From: an uncultured Pelagibacteraceae bacterium
GTDB lineage: Bacteria > Pseudomonadota > Alphaproteobacteria > Pelagibacterales > Pelagibacteraceae
Assembly (NCBI GenBank): GCA_902633985.1
Contig: CACPHV010000004.1
Coordinates: forward strand, 1 to 64,000
Direction of reading: 5' to 3'
DNA: 64,000 nucleotides
The notes under the pieces are model-generated. The model did not search any database. It was not told where the DNA came from and saw nothing but the letters and a program-made list of their open reading frames with translations. Of the stretch, positions 25,812-36,966 are shown piece by piece (position 1 is the first letter of the stretch; every line of letters begins with the position of its first letter). The translations under genes were made by a program, and so were the position numbers.

Positions 25812-26745
25812 AGAATTAAAAATATTATTATCTGCACCCCGTGGATTTTGTGCCGGGGTAGAAAGGGCAATTGAAATAGTTGAAAAATCTATACAAAAAT
25901 TTGGAGCTCCAGTTTATGTGCGTCATGAAATAGTCCATAACAAATATGTTGTGGATGATTTAAAAAATAAAGGAGCAATATTTGTCGAAGAGTTGGAGGA
26001 GATAAAAGATAAATCAAGACCAGTAATTTTTTCAGCACATGGTGTTCCAAAAAAAATACCTGAAGATGCCAAAAATTATAAAATGACTTATGTGGATGCT
26101 ACATGTCCACTTGTTTCTAAGGTTCATAGAGAAGCAGAAAATCTTAATAAAGCTGGTTACCATATAATTTTAATTGGTCATGAAAATCATCCAGAAGTAA
26201 TTGGAACTATGGGTCAATTAAAACAAGGTTCTATAGATCTAATCCAAAATGAGGAAGATGCTACAAACTATCAAAATAAATTAGATAAAAAATTGGCATA
26301 TATTACTCAGACTACTTTGTCAGTTGATGATACAAAAGATATAATAAAAATTTTAAAAACCAATTTTCCTAATTTAAAAGAACCAATGAAAGAAGATATT
26401 TGTTATGCAACTACTAACCGTCAAATGGCAGTAAAAAATATTGCAAAAAATTGTGATATGTTTTTTGTTATTGGAAGTAGGAACTCCTCAAATTCGGTTA
26501 GACTAGTTGAAGTAGCAAAAAAATCAGGGTGTGAAAATTCACAACTTATTCATTCAGAAAGCTCAATACCGTTTGATCAAATAGAAAATTGCAATACTAT
26601 AGGTATATCTTCAGGAGCATCTGCGCCAGAAATATTGGTTGAAAATTTTATTAATGATTTAAAAAATAAATTTTCTATAAGTATCGATGAAGTTGAAATA
26701 ATTAAGGAAGATGTAGTATTTAAAGCTCCCAAAAAATTAAATTAA
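25801..26745 (+). CDS. ispH: 4-hydroxy-3-methylbut-2-enyl diphosphate reductase
   Basis: The 4Fe-4S enzyme that makes IPP and DMAPP in the last MEP step. The three cluster cysteines appear in APRGFCAGVERAIEIV (C17), VDATCPLVSKVHREA (near 96-110) and EDICYATTNRQMAV near 198-211. HEIVHNKYVV and SAHGVPK boxes are also present. At 314 residues it is the usual size. It overlaps the retinal-forming blh, so precursor supply and retinal synthesis are likely transcribed together. thrB follows after 2 bases. Confidence 0.97.
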   Translation: MKNKELKILLSAPRGFCAGVERAIEIVEKSIQKFGAPVYVRHEIVHNKYVVDDLKNKGAIFVEELEEIKDKSRPVIFSAHGVPKKIPEDAKNYKMTYVDATCPLVSKVHREAENLNKAGYHIILIGHENHPEVIGTMGQLKQGSIDLIQNEEDATNYQNKLDKKLAYITQTTLSVDDTKDIIKILKTNFPNLKEPMKEDICYATTNRQMAVKNIAKNCDMFFVIGSRNSSNSVRLVEVAKKSGCENSQLIHSESSIPFDQIENCNTIGISSGASAPEILVENFINDLKNKFSISIDEVEIIKEDVVFKAPKKLN

Positions 26746-26747
26746 AA

Positions 26748-27713
26748 ATGGCTGTCTATACAAAAATAAATCAAAAAGAAATTAATATTATAAATAAAAA
26801 TTTTAATATTAATAAAGTAATAAGTTTTAAAGGTATCAAACAAGGAATAGAAAATACAAACTATCTTCTTAAATCAAAAAAAAAAAAATACATTTTAACT
26901 ATATTTGAAAAAAGAGTTTTACAAAAAGAAATACCTTTTTTTATGAAATTAATGGATAATTTAAATAATTCAAAAATAAATTGTCCTAAGCCTCTTAAAA
27001 CTAGAAATAATAAATATCTTATTAAATTAAAAAATAAAACTGCATGTATTGTATCATTCTTAGAGGGTAAAGATAAAAAAAAATTAAATATAAATGATTG
27101 TTATACAGTCGGTAAAACAATTGCTCGAATGCATGTGGTCACAAATAAAATGAAACTTAATCGAAAAAATTCGATGGGTATTAAGAATTTAAAACCTTTG
27201 TTGGAAAGTATTAAATTTAAGTCAAAAAAGTTTTCAAATTTAAAAATATTCTTAAACAATAACCTAAAAGATATTAATAGATATTGGCCTAAACAATTGC
27301 CCAAAGGTGTTATCCATGGTGACTTATTTATAGATAATATTTTTTTCAAAAAAAATAAACTTTCTGGAATTATTGATTTCTACTTTGCCGCCAATGATTA
27401 TTTTATGTATGAAATTGCTATATGCATCAATGCTCTTTGTTTTGATTATAAAAAGAGAAAATTCCATTTAAATAAGAAAAAAATTAAAAATTTAATAAAA
27501 GGGTATGAAAGTGTTAAAAAAATTTCAATGAAAGAAAAAAAATATATAAATATTTTGTGTAGAGGTGCAGCATTAAGATATTTATTAACAAGATTGTATG
27601 ACTACTCAAATACACCAAAAACAGCATTAATTAAAATTAAAGACCCTAATGAATATTATCAAAAATTACTTTCTCACAATAATTTAAGTTCATTTAAAGA
27701 TTATTTAATTTGA
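26748..27713 (+). CDS. thrB: Homoserine kinase (APH-fold type)
   Basis: Phosphorylates homoserine for threonine synthesis. It is the aminoglycoside-phosphotransferase-fold form found in many alphaproteobacteria, not the GHMP form. The visible kinase boxes are GIENTNYLLKSKKKKYILTIFEKR near 27-50 (ATP-binding Lys), GVIHGDLFIDNIFF near 186-199 (catalytic loop) and SGIIDFYFAANDYFMYEIA (metal-binding Asp). At 321 residues it is standard. Threonine synthase lies nearby on the other strand, so this identification fits the local pathway. Confidence 0.92.
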   Translation: MAVYTKINQKEINIINKNFNINKVISFKGIKQGIENTNYLLKSKKKKYILTIFEKRVLQKEIPFFMKLMDNLNNSKINCPKPLKTRNNKYLIKLKNKTACIVSFLEGKDKKKLNINDCYTVGKTIARMHVVTNKMKLNRKNSMGIKNLKPLLESIKFKSKKFSNLKIFLNNNLKDINRYWPKQLPKGVIHGDLFIDNIFFKKNKLSGIIDFYFAANDYFMYEIAICINALCFDYKKRKFHLNKKKIKNLIKGYESVKKISMKEKKYINILCRGAALRYLLTRLYDYSNTPKTALIKIKDPNEYYQKLLSHNNLSSFKDYLI

Positions 27714-28138
27714 TGATTACAATTTATACAGACGGTTCTTGTTTAACAAATCCAGGTAATGGTGGATGGGCCGCAATTATAAATGATGGAAAAGAAATAA
27801 AAAAAATTAGTGGTAACGAAAAAAATACAACAAATAATAGAATGGAGTTGTTAGCCCCAATTAATGCATTGAAAGATATGAAGCCTGGTATTGAAATAAA
27901 AATATATACTGACTCTCAATATGTAAAAAATGGAATAACTGAATGGATTAATACTTGGTTAGCTAATAATTGGAAAACCTCAAAAAAAGAAGATGTTAAA
28001 AATAAAGATTTATGGATTGATCTATATAATTTAAATAAATCGCTTAATATTCAATGGAATTGGGTTAAAGCTCATGATGGAAACCCTTTAAATGAAGAGG
28101 TGGACTTACTAGCTAAAAAAGCAGCAAATTTAGATTAA
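27713..28138 (+). CDS. rnhA: Ribonuclease HI
   Basis: Degrades RNA in RNA-DNA hybrids. The catalytic acidic residues lie in IYTDGSCLTNPGNGGWAAI, NRMELLAPINAL and IYTDSQYVKNGITEWI, with the final Asp in NEEVDLLAKKAA. WVKAHDGNPLNEEVD holds the conserved His loop. The start is the ATG at 27713, which overlaps the thrB stop as TGATG; a TTG three bases earlier is less likely. At 141 residues it is normal. It overlaps the convergent peroxiredoxin gene by 9 bases. thrB-rnhA adjacency is frequent in alphaproteobacteria. Confidence 0.96.
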   Translation: MITIYTDGSCLTNPGNGGWAAIINDGKEIKKISGNEKNTTNNRMELLAPINALKDMKPGIEIKIYTDSQYVKNGITEWINTWLANNWKTSKKEDVKNKDLWIDLYNLNKSLNIQWNWVKAHDGNPLNEEVDLLAKKAANLD

Positions 28139-28618
28139 TTTTAAAAAATTTTGAGCTGCTGAAATTTCACAAGTAGCAGTATCTTCTTCTGCATGTATTT
28201 TCTTTACAACATTGTCGTCAATTAACATTGTATATCTTGCTGACCTCATTCCCTGACCCCGATCGTGTCTATCTATTTCTGCTCCAATTGATTTAGTAAA
28301 TTCACAATATGGGTCTGCAGCCATAAATATTTTATCTTCAACTTTTACACTATCACCCCATGCTTTCATCACATTTGGATCATTAACTGAAACACAAATA
28401 ATTTTTGTAACCCCTTTATTCTTTGCTTCCTCATAATTATTAACATACCCTGGAAGATGTTTTGCAGAACAAACTTTTGTAAATGCTCCTGGAACACCAA
28501 TCACAATTGTTTTATGATTCTTAAAAACTTCTGCTGCAGTTATTTTTTTTGCTGCTCCATTTGAGTCTAAATAATAAAATTCTGAATTTGGAAGTTGTTC
28601 CCCTTCTTTAATTTTCAT
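28130..28618 (-). CDS. Peroxiredoxin (Prx5/glutaredoxin-dependent type)
   Basis: A thiol peroxidase reducing hydrogen and organic peroxides. The peroxidatic Cys is in GVPGAFTKVCSAKHLPGYV near 40-58 (PxxxTxxC pattern). The rest follows the Prx5 pattern: VNDPNVMKAWGDS, GAEIDRHDRGQGMRSARYTMLIDD, and a C-terminal DTATCEISAAQNFL carrying a possible second Cys. At 162 residues it is full length. It overlaps thrC by 4 bases upstream and rnhA at its 3' end. Confidence 0.93.
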   Translation of the reverse strand: MKIKEGEQLPNSEFYYLDSNGAAKKITAAEVFKNHKTIVIGVPGAFTKVCSAKHLPGYVNNYEEAKNKGVTKIICVSVNDPNVMKAWGDSVKVEDKIFMAADPYCEFTKSIGAEIDRHDRGQGMRSARYTMLIDDNVVKKIHAEEDTATCEISAAQNFLKLI

Positions 28619-29997
28619 TTTATTTTACCTTTAATATAGTTTTTAATTTTTTCTAAATTATTTTCAACTATATCATATTCCTCCTTTTCATTCAAAATAA
28701 ACTCAAGTTCTTTTGGTAAATCAGATTTTAAATTAATGGCTTTGGTAACAGCATCAGGAAATTTACATGGATGAGCAGTTGCTAGTACAATATTGTTTCC
28801 TTTTAATTTATGTTTGTCGAAAGCACCATATCCAATTGCTGTGTGTGGATCTAAAACTACAGAAAATTTTTCATACACCTTTTTAATAACATCCAAAGTC
28901 TCATTCTCATTCAGACTAGCGGATAAAAAATTTTCTCTAATTTTATTTAATTTATCATCATCAATTAAATATTTTCCATTCTCTTTAATATTTTTCATAT
29001 CTAATGAGGTCTGTTTATCATCCTCATTATTAAGATCGAATATAAGTCTCTCAAAATTACTAGCTATTTGAATATCCATACTAGGAGAAATAGTTTCTGA
29101 AACCTTTTCTGCTTGATAACTACCTTTTGATATTGCTCTATGTAAAATGTCGTTTCGATTAGTTGCAACAATTAATTTATTAATAGGCAAGCCCATTTTT
29201 TTGGCTAAATATCCAGCATAAACATCTCCAAAATTTCCCGTTGGTACTGAAAAATTTGTTGGTTCACCTGTATTTTCAACTAATGAATAACTATAAAAAT
29301 AATAAACACTTTGAGCAATAATCCTCGCCCAGTTAATAGAGTTTACACCTGACATTTTAATGTCACTTGAAAATTTCTTATCTGCAAACATGGATTTGAC
29401 CAAGTTTTGACAATCATCAAAATTTCCTTTTATGGCTATGTTAAATACGTTTTCATCTTTACCTGTTGTCATTAATTTTCTTTGAACTGGTGAAACACGA
29501 TTATCTGGATGAAGCACAAAAATATTGACATTTTTTTTACCTCTAATTGCATCAATTGCTGCGGCGCCAGTGTCTCCAGATGTAGCAACAACAACATTAA
29601 TCTTCTGATTTTCGTTATTTAGGTAATACTCGTAAAAGTTACCCAAAAGTTGCATAGCAATATCTTTGAAAGCTAAAGTAGGGCCATGAAATAATTCTAA
29701 TATTGTTTTGTCTCCAATCTTTATGAAATCTACAACGTTGTCTTTTCTAAATGTGGAGTAAGATTTATCAATAATTTTACTCATTTCAGATTCAGGCATA
29801 AAATTACCAATAAATGGATAAACAATTTTTTTTGCTAACTCTGAATAACTAAGTTTTTTTAAATCTCTAATTTCATTTTCCCCATATTTCACTAATGCCT
29901 CTGGAATAAACAAACCTCCATCATCGGCAAGACCTTTAATGAAAACGTCTTTAAATTCAAAAGTTTTTGATGTGTCTCTTGTACTTACGTATCTCAT
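28615..29997 (-). CDS. thrC: Threonine synthase
   Basis: A PLP enzyme that turns O-phosphohomoserine into threonine. The Lys-containing cofactor box is FHGPTLAFKDIAMQLLG (near 103-119) and the phosphate-binding loop is ATSGDTGAAAIDAIRGKKNV near 138-157. NSINWARIIAQSVYYFYSY and PTGNFGDVYAGYLAKKMGLP are further family blocks. At 460 residues it belongs to the long proteobacterial form. It is the next-to-last gene of the oxidase operon strand, one base after surf1. Together with thrB it completes threonine synthesis from homoserine. Confidence 0.96.
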   Translation of the reverse strand: MRYVSTRDTSKTFEFKDVFIKGLADDGGLFIPEALVKYGENEIRDLKKLSYSELAKKIVYPFIGNFMPESEMSKIIDKSYSTFRKDNVVDFIKIGDKTILELFHGPTLAFKDIAMQLLGNFYEYYLNNENQKINVVVATSGDTGAAAIDAIRGKKNVNIFVLHPDNRVSPVQRKLMTTGKDENVFNIAIKGNFDDCQNLVKSMFADKKFSSDIKMSGVNSINWARIIAQSVYYFYSYSLVENTGEPTNFSVPTGNFGDVYAGYLAKKMGLPINKLIVATNRNDILHRAISKGSYQAEKVSETISPSMDIQIASNFERLIFDLNNEDDKQTSLDMKNIKENGKYLIDDDKLNKIRENFLSASLNENETLDVIKKVYEKFSVVLDPHTAIGYGAFDKHKLKGNNIVLATAHPCKFPDAVTKAINLKSDLPKELEFILNEKEEYDIVENNLEKIKNYIKGKIK

Positions 29998-30651
29998 TTA
30001 ATAATTTTTTTTCCTAAAATATAAATATATTAAAAGAATTGAAATCGCCATAGAAAACCAAGTAATTGCATACTTCTTATGATTATTTGAAATTTTAGCA
30101 GTAATCACTCTTGGTTTTGGAATTTTATAATCACCGTTTAAATAAATGACATACTCTGAAAAATTTCTACCAGTAAATTTTAAAATATCTTCTCTATTAA
30201 GAGTAAACCAATAATTTTTTTCAATATCATTTTCGGGCTTGAATGTGCTTGGTTTAGTTTGAAGCATAAGAGTGCCAACTATTTGATTTTGATCAACTAA
30301 ATTTATTTCGGTTAGGTCTTTTTTTTCAAAAGGTATCCATCCCCTATTCACTAAGTAATTTTCATCACCAATTTTTATTGGATTTATTACCTCAAATCCA
30401 GGTCTCCCTGCATCATTTAAATTGTATAAGTAAATTTGTTTATCAAAATCAATATCTCCACTTGTTTTTATTCTAAGATAGTTTTTTTTTTCAATGTTGG
30501 ATAATTCCACTGGGTCGTTTTTTAGAGAATTTTCTATTTGCTCAATTAATTCTAATTTCCAATTTAATCTATAAATTTGCCAAAACCCAAGAAAGAGCAG
30601 AGTTAAAATAATAAAGTAGACAAAAACTGAAAATAGTAATTTATTCTTCAA
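29998..30651 (-). CDS. surf1: SURF1-family cytochrome oxidase assembly protein
   Basis: A heme-a chaperone-like membrane protein for cytochrome oxidase. It has the SURF1 topology: an N-terminal helix (KLLFSVFVYFIILTLLFLGFWQ) and a C-terminal helix (KYAITWFSMAISILLIYLYF) flanking a periplasmic domain. Signatures include GFWQIYRLNWKLELI, RPGFEVINPI and YLVNRGWIPF. At 217 residues it is normal. It follows ctaE by 9 bases in the operon. Confidence 0.92.
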   Translation of the reverse strand: MKNKLLFSVFVYFIILTLLFLGFWQIYRLNWKLELIEQIENSLKNDPVELSNIEKKNYLRIKTSGDIDFDKQIYLYNLNDAGRPGFEVINPIKIGDENYLVNRGWIPFEKKDLTEINLVDQNQIVGTLMLQTKPSTFKPENDIEKNYWFTLNREDILKFTGRNFSEYVIYLNGDYKIPKPRVITAKISNNHKKYAITWFSMAISILLIYLYFRKKNY

Positions 30652-30660
30652 GGATAAATA

Positions 30661-31449
30661 TTAACTTCCCCAAATATATATTGCAGCAAATAAAAATAGC
30701 CACACTACGTCAACAAAATGCCAGTACCATGCAGCTGCTTCAAATCCAAAATGATGGTCTTTAGTGAAATGACCAAGTCTTCCTCTCCACAAACATACTG
30801 CTAAAAATATTGTTCCGATTATGACGTGAAAACCATGAAAACCTGTCGCCATATAAAATACAGCTCCATAAATATGGCCAGAGTAAGTAAAAGTAGCATG
30901 ATGATATTCGTATGCTTGCAATAAAGTAAAAAAGAAACCAAGAATAACAGTTAGTGTTAAACCTTGTATAAATCCTTTTCTATCGTCTTCTAATAAAGCG
31001 TGATGAGCCCAAGTAACAGTTGTTCCTGATAATAATAATACCAGAGTGTTTATTAAAGGAATGTCCCAAGGATCAAATGTTTCAATATCTTTTGGTGGCC
31101 ATACATTTCCAACAAATTCATTTGGAAACAAACTTATATCAAAGTAAGCCCAGAACCATGCAACAAAGAACATTACCTCAGAAGCAATAAATAAAGTCAT
31201 TCCATATCTATGATGAATTTGAACAACGGGAGTATGATGACCTTGATGCTCAGCTTCAATAACTACATCTCTAAACCACATGTAGGCACCATAAATTAAC
31301 AAAGCTAAACCAAGATACATTCCCCAAGAAATACCATTATGCATATAAAAAATTGCACCTATTGCTAATACTAAGCATGCAAAAGATGTATAGATTGGCC
31401 AAGGGCTTGGATCAACTAAGTGGTAATCGTGTTTTTTTTCTGCTGACAT
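30661..31449 (-). CDS. ctaE: Cytochrome c oxidase subunit III
   Basis: Seven-helix subunit of the aa3 oxidase. Clear signatures are HDYHLVDPSPWPIYTS at the N-terminus, WFRDVVIEAEHQGHHTPVVQ near 57-76, MTLFIASEVMFFVAWFWAYF, HHATFTYSGHIYGAVFYMATGFHGFHVIIG and a C-terminal AAAWYWHFVDVVWLFLFAAIY. At 262 residues it is the usual size. It is preceded by ctaG and followed by surf1 in the oxidase operon. Confidence 0.97.
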   Translation of the reverse strand: MSAEKKHDYHLVDPSPWPIYTSFACLVLAIGAIFYMHNGISWGMYLGLALLIYGAYMWFRDVVIEAEHQGHHTPVVQIHHRYGMTLFIASEVMFFVAWFWAYFDISLFPNEFVGNVWPPKDIETFDPWDIPLINTLVLLLSGTTVTWAHHALLEDDRKGFIQGLTLTVILGFFFTLLQAYEYHHATFTYSGHIYGAVFYMATGFHGFHVIIGTIFLAVCLWRGRLGHFTKDHHFGFEAAAWYWHFVDVVWLFLFAAIYIWGS

Positions 31450-31458
31450 TTTTCGTGA

Positions 31459-31992
31459 TTATGATTGTTTATAGTAATCTGTCGAGAAAAAAGTATACGA
31501 CATAGTTACATCTTGTAGATTTTTTGTTGTTGGATCGTTTACAAGTTCAGGGTCTAAATAAAAAGTCATCACATAAGTAGCCTTCTCACCAACCTTCAAC
31601 TCTTGTTTTTCAAAACAAAAACATCCTAATTTACTATAATATTTACCAAAACTTGCTGGTGACACGTTAAAACTAGCAACACCATAAGTAGTTTCGTCTC
31701 CAATATTCTCAACTTCAAATTCTATTCTGTTGACCTGACCAACCTTTACATCAATCACGTTCGATTTTGCCTTAAAATTCCATTCAAGATTATTCACGTT
31801 TGTATCAAACCTTACGCTTACAACCTTATCTAAAACTATTTTTGGAGCTTCTTTAGATACCTGGGTTGTTCCGCCGAAGCCTGTAACTCTACAGAACAGA
31901 TCATACAAAGGCACTGCTGCAAAAGATAATCCCAACATAAGGACAAAAATCCCAGCCAAAAGAAAAGGAGTTAATGTTTTGCTTTTAATCAT
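31459..31992 (-). CDS. ctaG: Cytochrome c oxidase assembly protein CtaG/Cox11
   Basis: Delivers copper to the CuB site of subunit I. It has one N-terminal membrane helix (LTPFLLAGIFVLMLGLSFAAVPLYDLFC) followed by a periplasmic beta domain. The copper-binding pair is in KLGCFCFEKQ (near 121-130). VTGFGGTTQVS is another Cox11 hallmark. At 177 residues it is normal. Its ATG overlaps the stop of the 41-codon small ORF upstream (ATGA), so it is probably translated by coupling. Confidence 0.96.
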   Translation of the reverse strand: MIKSKTLTPFLLAGIFVLMLGLSFAAVPLYDLFCRVTGFGGTTQVSKEAPKIVLDKVVSVRFDTNVNNLEWNFKAKSNVIDVKVGQVNRIEFEVENIGDETTYGVASFNVSPASFGKYYSKLGCFCFEKQELKVGEKATYVMTFYLDPELVNDPTTKNLQDVTMSYTFFSTDYYKQS

Positions 31993-32114
31993 ATCTGTCT
32001 ATCAAATACTCCAACATTGTATAAAGTAAAAACAAATAAAAATACCATAAACGCTAAAATTGCTATAGCAGTTATAAAATTTTTTTTCTTTGTTTTCTTA
32101 TCAGGCGTTATCAT
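31989..32114 (-). CDS. Small single-helix protein in the oxidase operon (CoxF-like)
   Basis: A 41-codon ORF that fills the gap between ctaB and ctaG. It has a basic N-terminus (MITPDKKTKKKN), one hydrophobic helix (FITAIAILAFMVFLFVFTLY) and a short tail ending DRQI. Its ATG overlaps the ctaB stop, and its TGA overlaps the ctaG start, both as ATGA, which argues that it is translated. Small one-helix proteins called CoxF occur at this place in other alphaproteobacteria, so a role in oxidase assembly is inferred. Sequence alone does not prove homology. Confidence 0.75.
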   Translation of the reverse strand: MITPDKKTKKKNFITAIAILAFMVFLFVFTLYNVGVFDRQI

Positions 32115-33022
32115 AAAATTTTATCAATTAAAAAAAGAACAAAAATTAAAAATAGATACAGAATTGAATATCCAAAAATAGATTTTGCTTTTTTTGCATC
32201 AAATTTGTTTTTTTTAAATTTATAAAGTTCGAAACATAAATAATTATAATAAATTGTCAAAATTAATGATGGGATTAGAAAAGTTATTCCCACAAAACCA
32301 ATAGCATAAGGTAAAACAATCACTGGTAACATCGTTAAAGAATAGATAAATATATTAAATTTTGTACTCTCAACACCATTTGTTAATGGAAGCATTGGAA
32401 TTTTCGCTTTTTTGTAATCATCTGATTTATACAAACTCAAAGCCCAAAAATGTGAAGGCGTCCAAAAGAATATAATCAAAAAAAATGTAATTGGCTCAAA
32501 AGTTAAAGAATTGGTGGCTATAGTCCAACCAATCACTGGGGGTAATGCTCCTGCAGCTCCTCCGATTACTATATTCTGCGGAGTTTTTCTTTTTAACCAA
32601 ATTGTGTAAACAAACACATAAAACAAAATAGTAAAAAGTAATAAACCAGCTGATATTCTGTTAGAATAATAATCAAGCGCAATTACAGAAAAAATTGAAA
32701 GAGAAATTCCAAATACTAGTGCTTGATTTCTATTAACCTTGCCTGTCGGAATCGGTCTCAAACAAGTTCTTGTCATAAGTGCATCTAAATCTGACTCGTA
32801 CCACATATTTAAAGCTCCAGCTGCTCCTGCTCCAATTGAAACTAAAATTATTCCTATGGTTGCATCTCTTGTTGGAATTATATTAGGAGCCATTAACAAT
32901 CCAACTGCGCAAGTAAATATAACCAAAGACATTACTCTTGGTTTCATTAATTTAAATAATTCAGATAAATTAAAGGCGTCTTCTTGTGATAAGTTTCTAT
33001 TTTTTAATTTAGACTTAATCAT
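32111..33022 (-). CDS. ctaB: Protoheme IX farnesyltransferase (heme O synthase)
   Basis: Adds the farnesyl group to heme b to make heme O, the precursor of heme A. It is a UbiA-fold membrane protein of 303 residues. The prenyl-diphosphate motif is NMWYESDLDALMTRTCLRPIP near 72-92 (N-x3-D-x2-D type), and a second acidic loop is near ALSLYKSDDYKKAKIPMLP. About eight hydrophobic helices follow. It lies between ctaD and the small ORF in the operon. Confidence 0.96.
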   Translation of the reverse strand: MIKSKLKNRNLSQEDAFNLSELFKLMKPRVMSLVIFTCAVGLLMAPNIIPTRDATIGIILVSIGAGAAGALNMWYESDLDALMTRTCLRPIPTGKVNRNQALVFGISLSIFSVIALDYYSNRISAGLLLFTILFYVFVYTIWLKRKTPQNIVIGGAAGALPPVIGWTIATNSLTFEPITFFLIIFFWTPSHFWALSLYKSDDYKKAKIPMLPLTNGVESTKFNIFIYSLTMLPVIVLPYAIGFVGITFLIPSLILTIYYNYLCFELYKFKKNKFDAKKAKSIFGYSILYLFLIFVLFLIDKIL

Positions 33023-33055
33023 TAATTTAAAGTTAAAAAATCTTGTTTGCTATAT

Positions 33056-35507
<2,452 letters not shown>

Positions 35508-35568
35508 TTTTTTACCCTATATAGAGTGTCTTTTAAAAAAATACACTTTTACTTTTAGCGACAAAATA

Positions 35569-36267
35569 TCAATTAATGGCGTAATTTATGATCGATAGAG
35601 CAGAAATTACAGCGGTTTCAGATCTCAAGATGTTTTCATTGATTTTAACAGACTGAACATCATTAAATTTGAGAATCTCTTCCTTCTCCTGTTCAGAAAA
35701 ATCCCCTTCAGGCCCTATGATTACGCATATAGGTTTAGTTGTTAACTTTGTAAGATCAATTTTTGTATTAGCAGTATTGAGGTCAGTAAATATTAAATCC
35801 ATATCATTATTTAGAAAGCTTTTTAATTTTTGAGGATCCTCAAATGATGGAACTGTTATTCTATTTGACTGTTCGGCTGCTTCTATGATTACTTTTTCCA
35901 ATCTCTCTTTATTTATCTTTCTAACAATTGTTCTTTCAAAGATAATTGGTAAAAACTTAGTTACACCAAGCTCCGTAGCTTTTTGGATCATGAAATTAAA
36001 GTAATTTGATTTGATTGGAGAAAAAGCCAGCCAGAGATCTTTGGTATGTTCTTTGTGTCTTAATTGTTTCGTAATATTAAATTCAACTATACTTTTTGTG
36101 ATATTTAAGATTTTCGCTTCCCATTCACCACTGCTATTAAAAAGAGAAAAAACTTCTTTCTCTTTAAGTCTCATAACTTTTGAAACATAGTGTGATTGAG
36201 ATTTGTCAAGTTTGTCAGTCAAATTAAGAGATAAACTTTTTGAATAAAATAATCTAATGTTACTCAT
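35569..36267 (-). CDS. rsmE: 16S rRNA (uracil-1498-N3)-methyltransferase
   Basis: A SPOUT-fold enzyme that methylates U1498 in the ribosomal decoding region. It has 232 residues. Recognisable parts are SHYVSKVMRLKEKEVFSLFN near the N-terminus, QKATELGVTKFLPII near the middle, and the SAM knot boxes CVIIGPEGDFSEQEKEEIL and INENILRSETAVISALSIIN at the C-terminus. It lies upstream of ctaC on the same strand and 16 bases from the divergent HAD gene. Confidence 0.94.
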   Translation of the reverse strand: MSNIRLFYSKSLSLNLTDKLDKSQSHYVSKVMRLKEKEVFSLFNSSGEWEAKILNITKSIVEFNITKQLRHKEHTKDLWLAFSPIKSNYFNFMIQKATELGVTKFLPIIFERTIVRKINKERLEKVIIEAAEQSNRITVPSFEDPQKLKSFLNNDMDLIFTDLNTANTKIDLTKLTTKPICVIIGPEGDFSEQEKEEILKFNDVQSVKINENILRSETAVISALSIINYAIN

Positions 36268-36283
36268 ATTGATAAGTTAGTTT

Positions 36284-36946
36284 ATGAAAAATATTAAAGC
36301 AATAATTTTTGATGCTTATGGCACCTTATTTAATGTCAACTCAGCTGCTGAAAAATGTAAAGATAAAATAGGCGATAAGTGGGAAGGTTTCGCAAATTAT
36401 TGGAGAACCACACAACTAGAATATACCTGGCTAAGAAGTTTAATGAAACGTCATAAGGATTTTTGGCAAGTGACAGAGGACAGTTTGGATAAATCTATGA
36501 AAGCTTATGAGATAGATTCTTCTATGAGAGATGAGTTATTAGATCTTTATAAAATTCTATCGACCTTTAAAGAAGTTCCTGAAGTTTTAAAATCATTAAA
36601 AGAAAAAAATTTAAAACTTGCTATCCTTTCAAATGGTACCCCTTCCCTTCTTAATGAATTGGTTAAAATCAATAATTTAGAAAATATATTTGATGATATT
36701 TTTTCAATTGAACAGGTTGGAGTTTATAAACCAGACTCTAAAGTTTACGATATACCAATTAAAAAATATAATATTAAAAAAAATGAAGTTGCTTTTTTAA
36801 GTGCTAATACTTGGGATATATCTGGTGGTGGAAATTATGGTTATAATTCTATTTGGGTTAATAGAAACAATAATACTTTTGATAATCTAGATTATTTACC
36901 AAAACATCAAATTAAAGATCTTAGTAAGTTACTTGATATAATATAA
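36284..36946 (+). CDS. Haloacid dehalogenase, type II (HAD superfamily)
   Basis: A 220-residue HAD hydrolase of the L-2-haloacid dehalogenase group. The nucleophile Asp is in IIFDAYGTLFNVNSA (residues 7-21). The Ser-Asn substrate pair is in LAILSNGTPSLLNEL, a conserved Lys is in VYKPDSKVYDIP, and the type II ending FLSANTWDISGGGNYGYNSIWVNR is clear. It removes halide from short 2-haloacids in characterised members; the natural substrate in this marine organism is unknown. It is followed by pirin and a quinone oxidoreductase on the same strand. Confidence 0.88.
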   Translation: MKNIKAIIFDAYGTLFNVNSAAEKCKDKIGDKWEGFANYWRTTQLEYTWLRSLMKRHKDFWQVTEDSLDKSMKAYEIDSSMRDELLDLYKILSTFKEVPEVLKSLKEKNLKLAILSNGTPSLLNELVKINNLENIFDDIFSIEQVGVYKPDSKVYDIPIKKYNIKKNEVAFLSANTWDISGGGNYGYNSIWVNRNNNTFDNLDYLPKHQIKDLSKLLDII

Positions 36947-36966
36947 ATAATTCTTATTTATTAAAT

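Noticed and set aside
25541..25870. A 109-codon minus-strand frame across the blh/ispH junction
   Set aside because: It opposes two well-conserved overlapping genes and has no homology signature.
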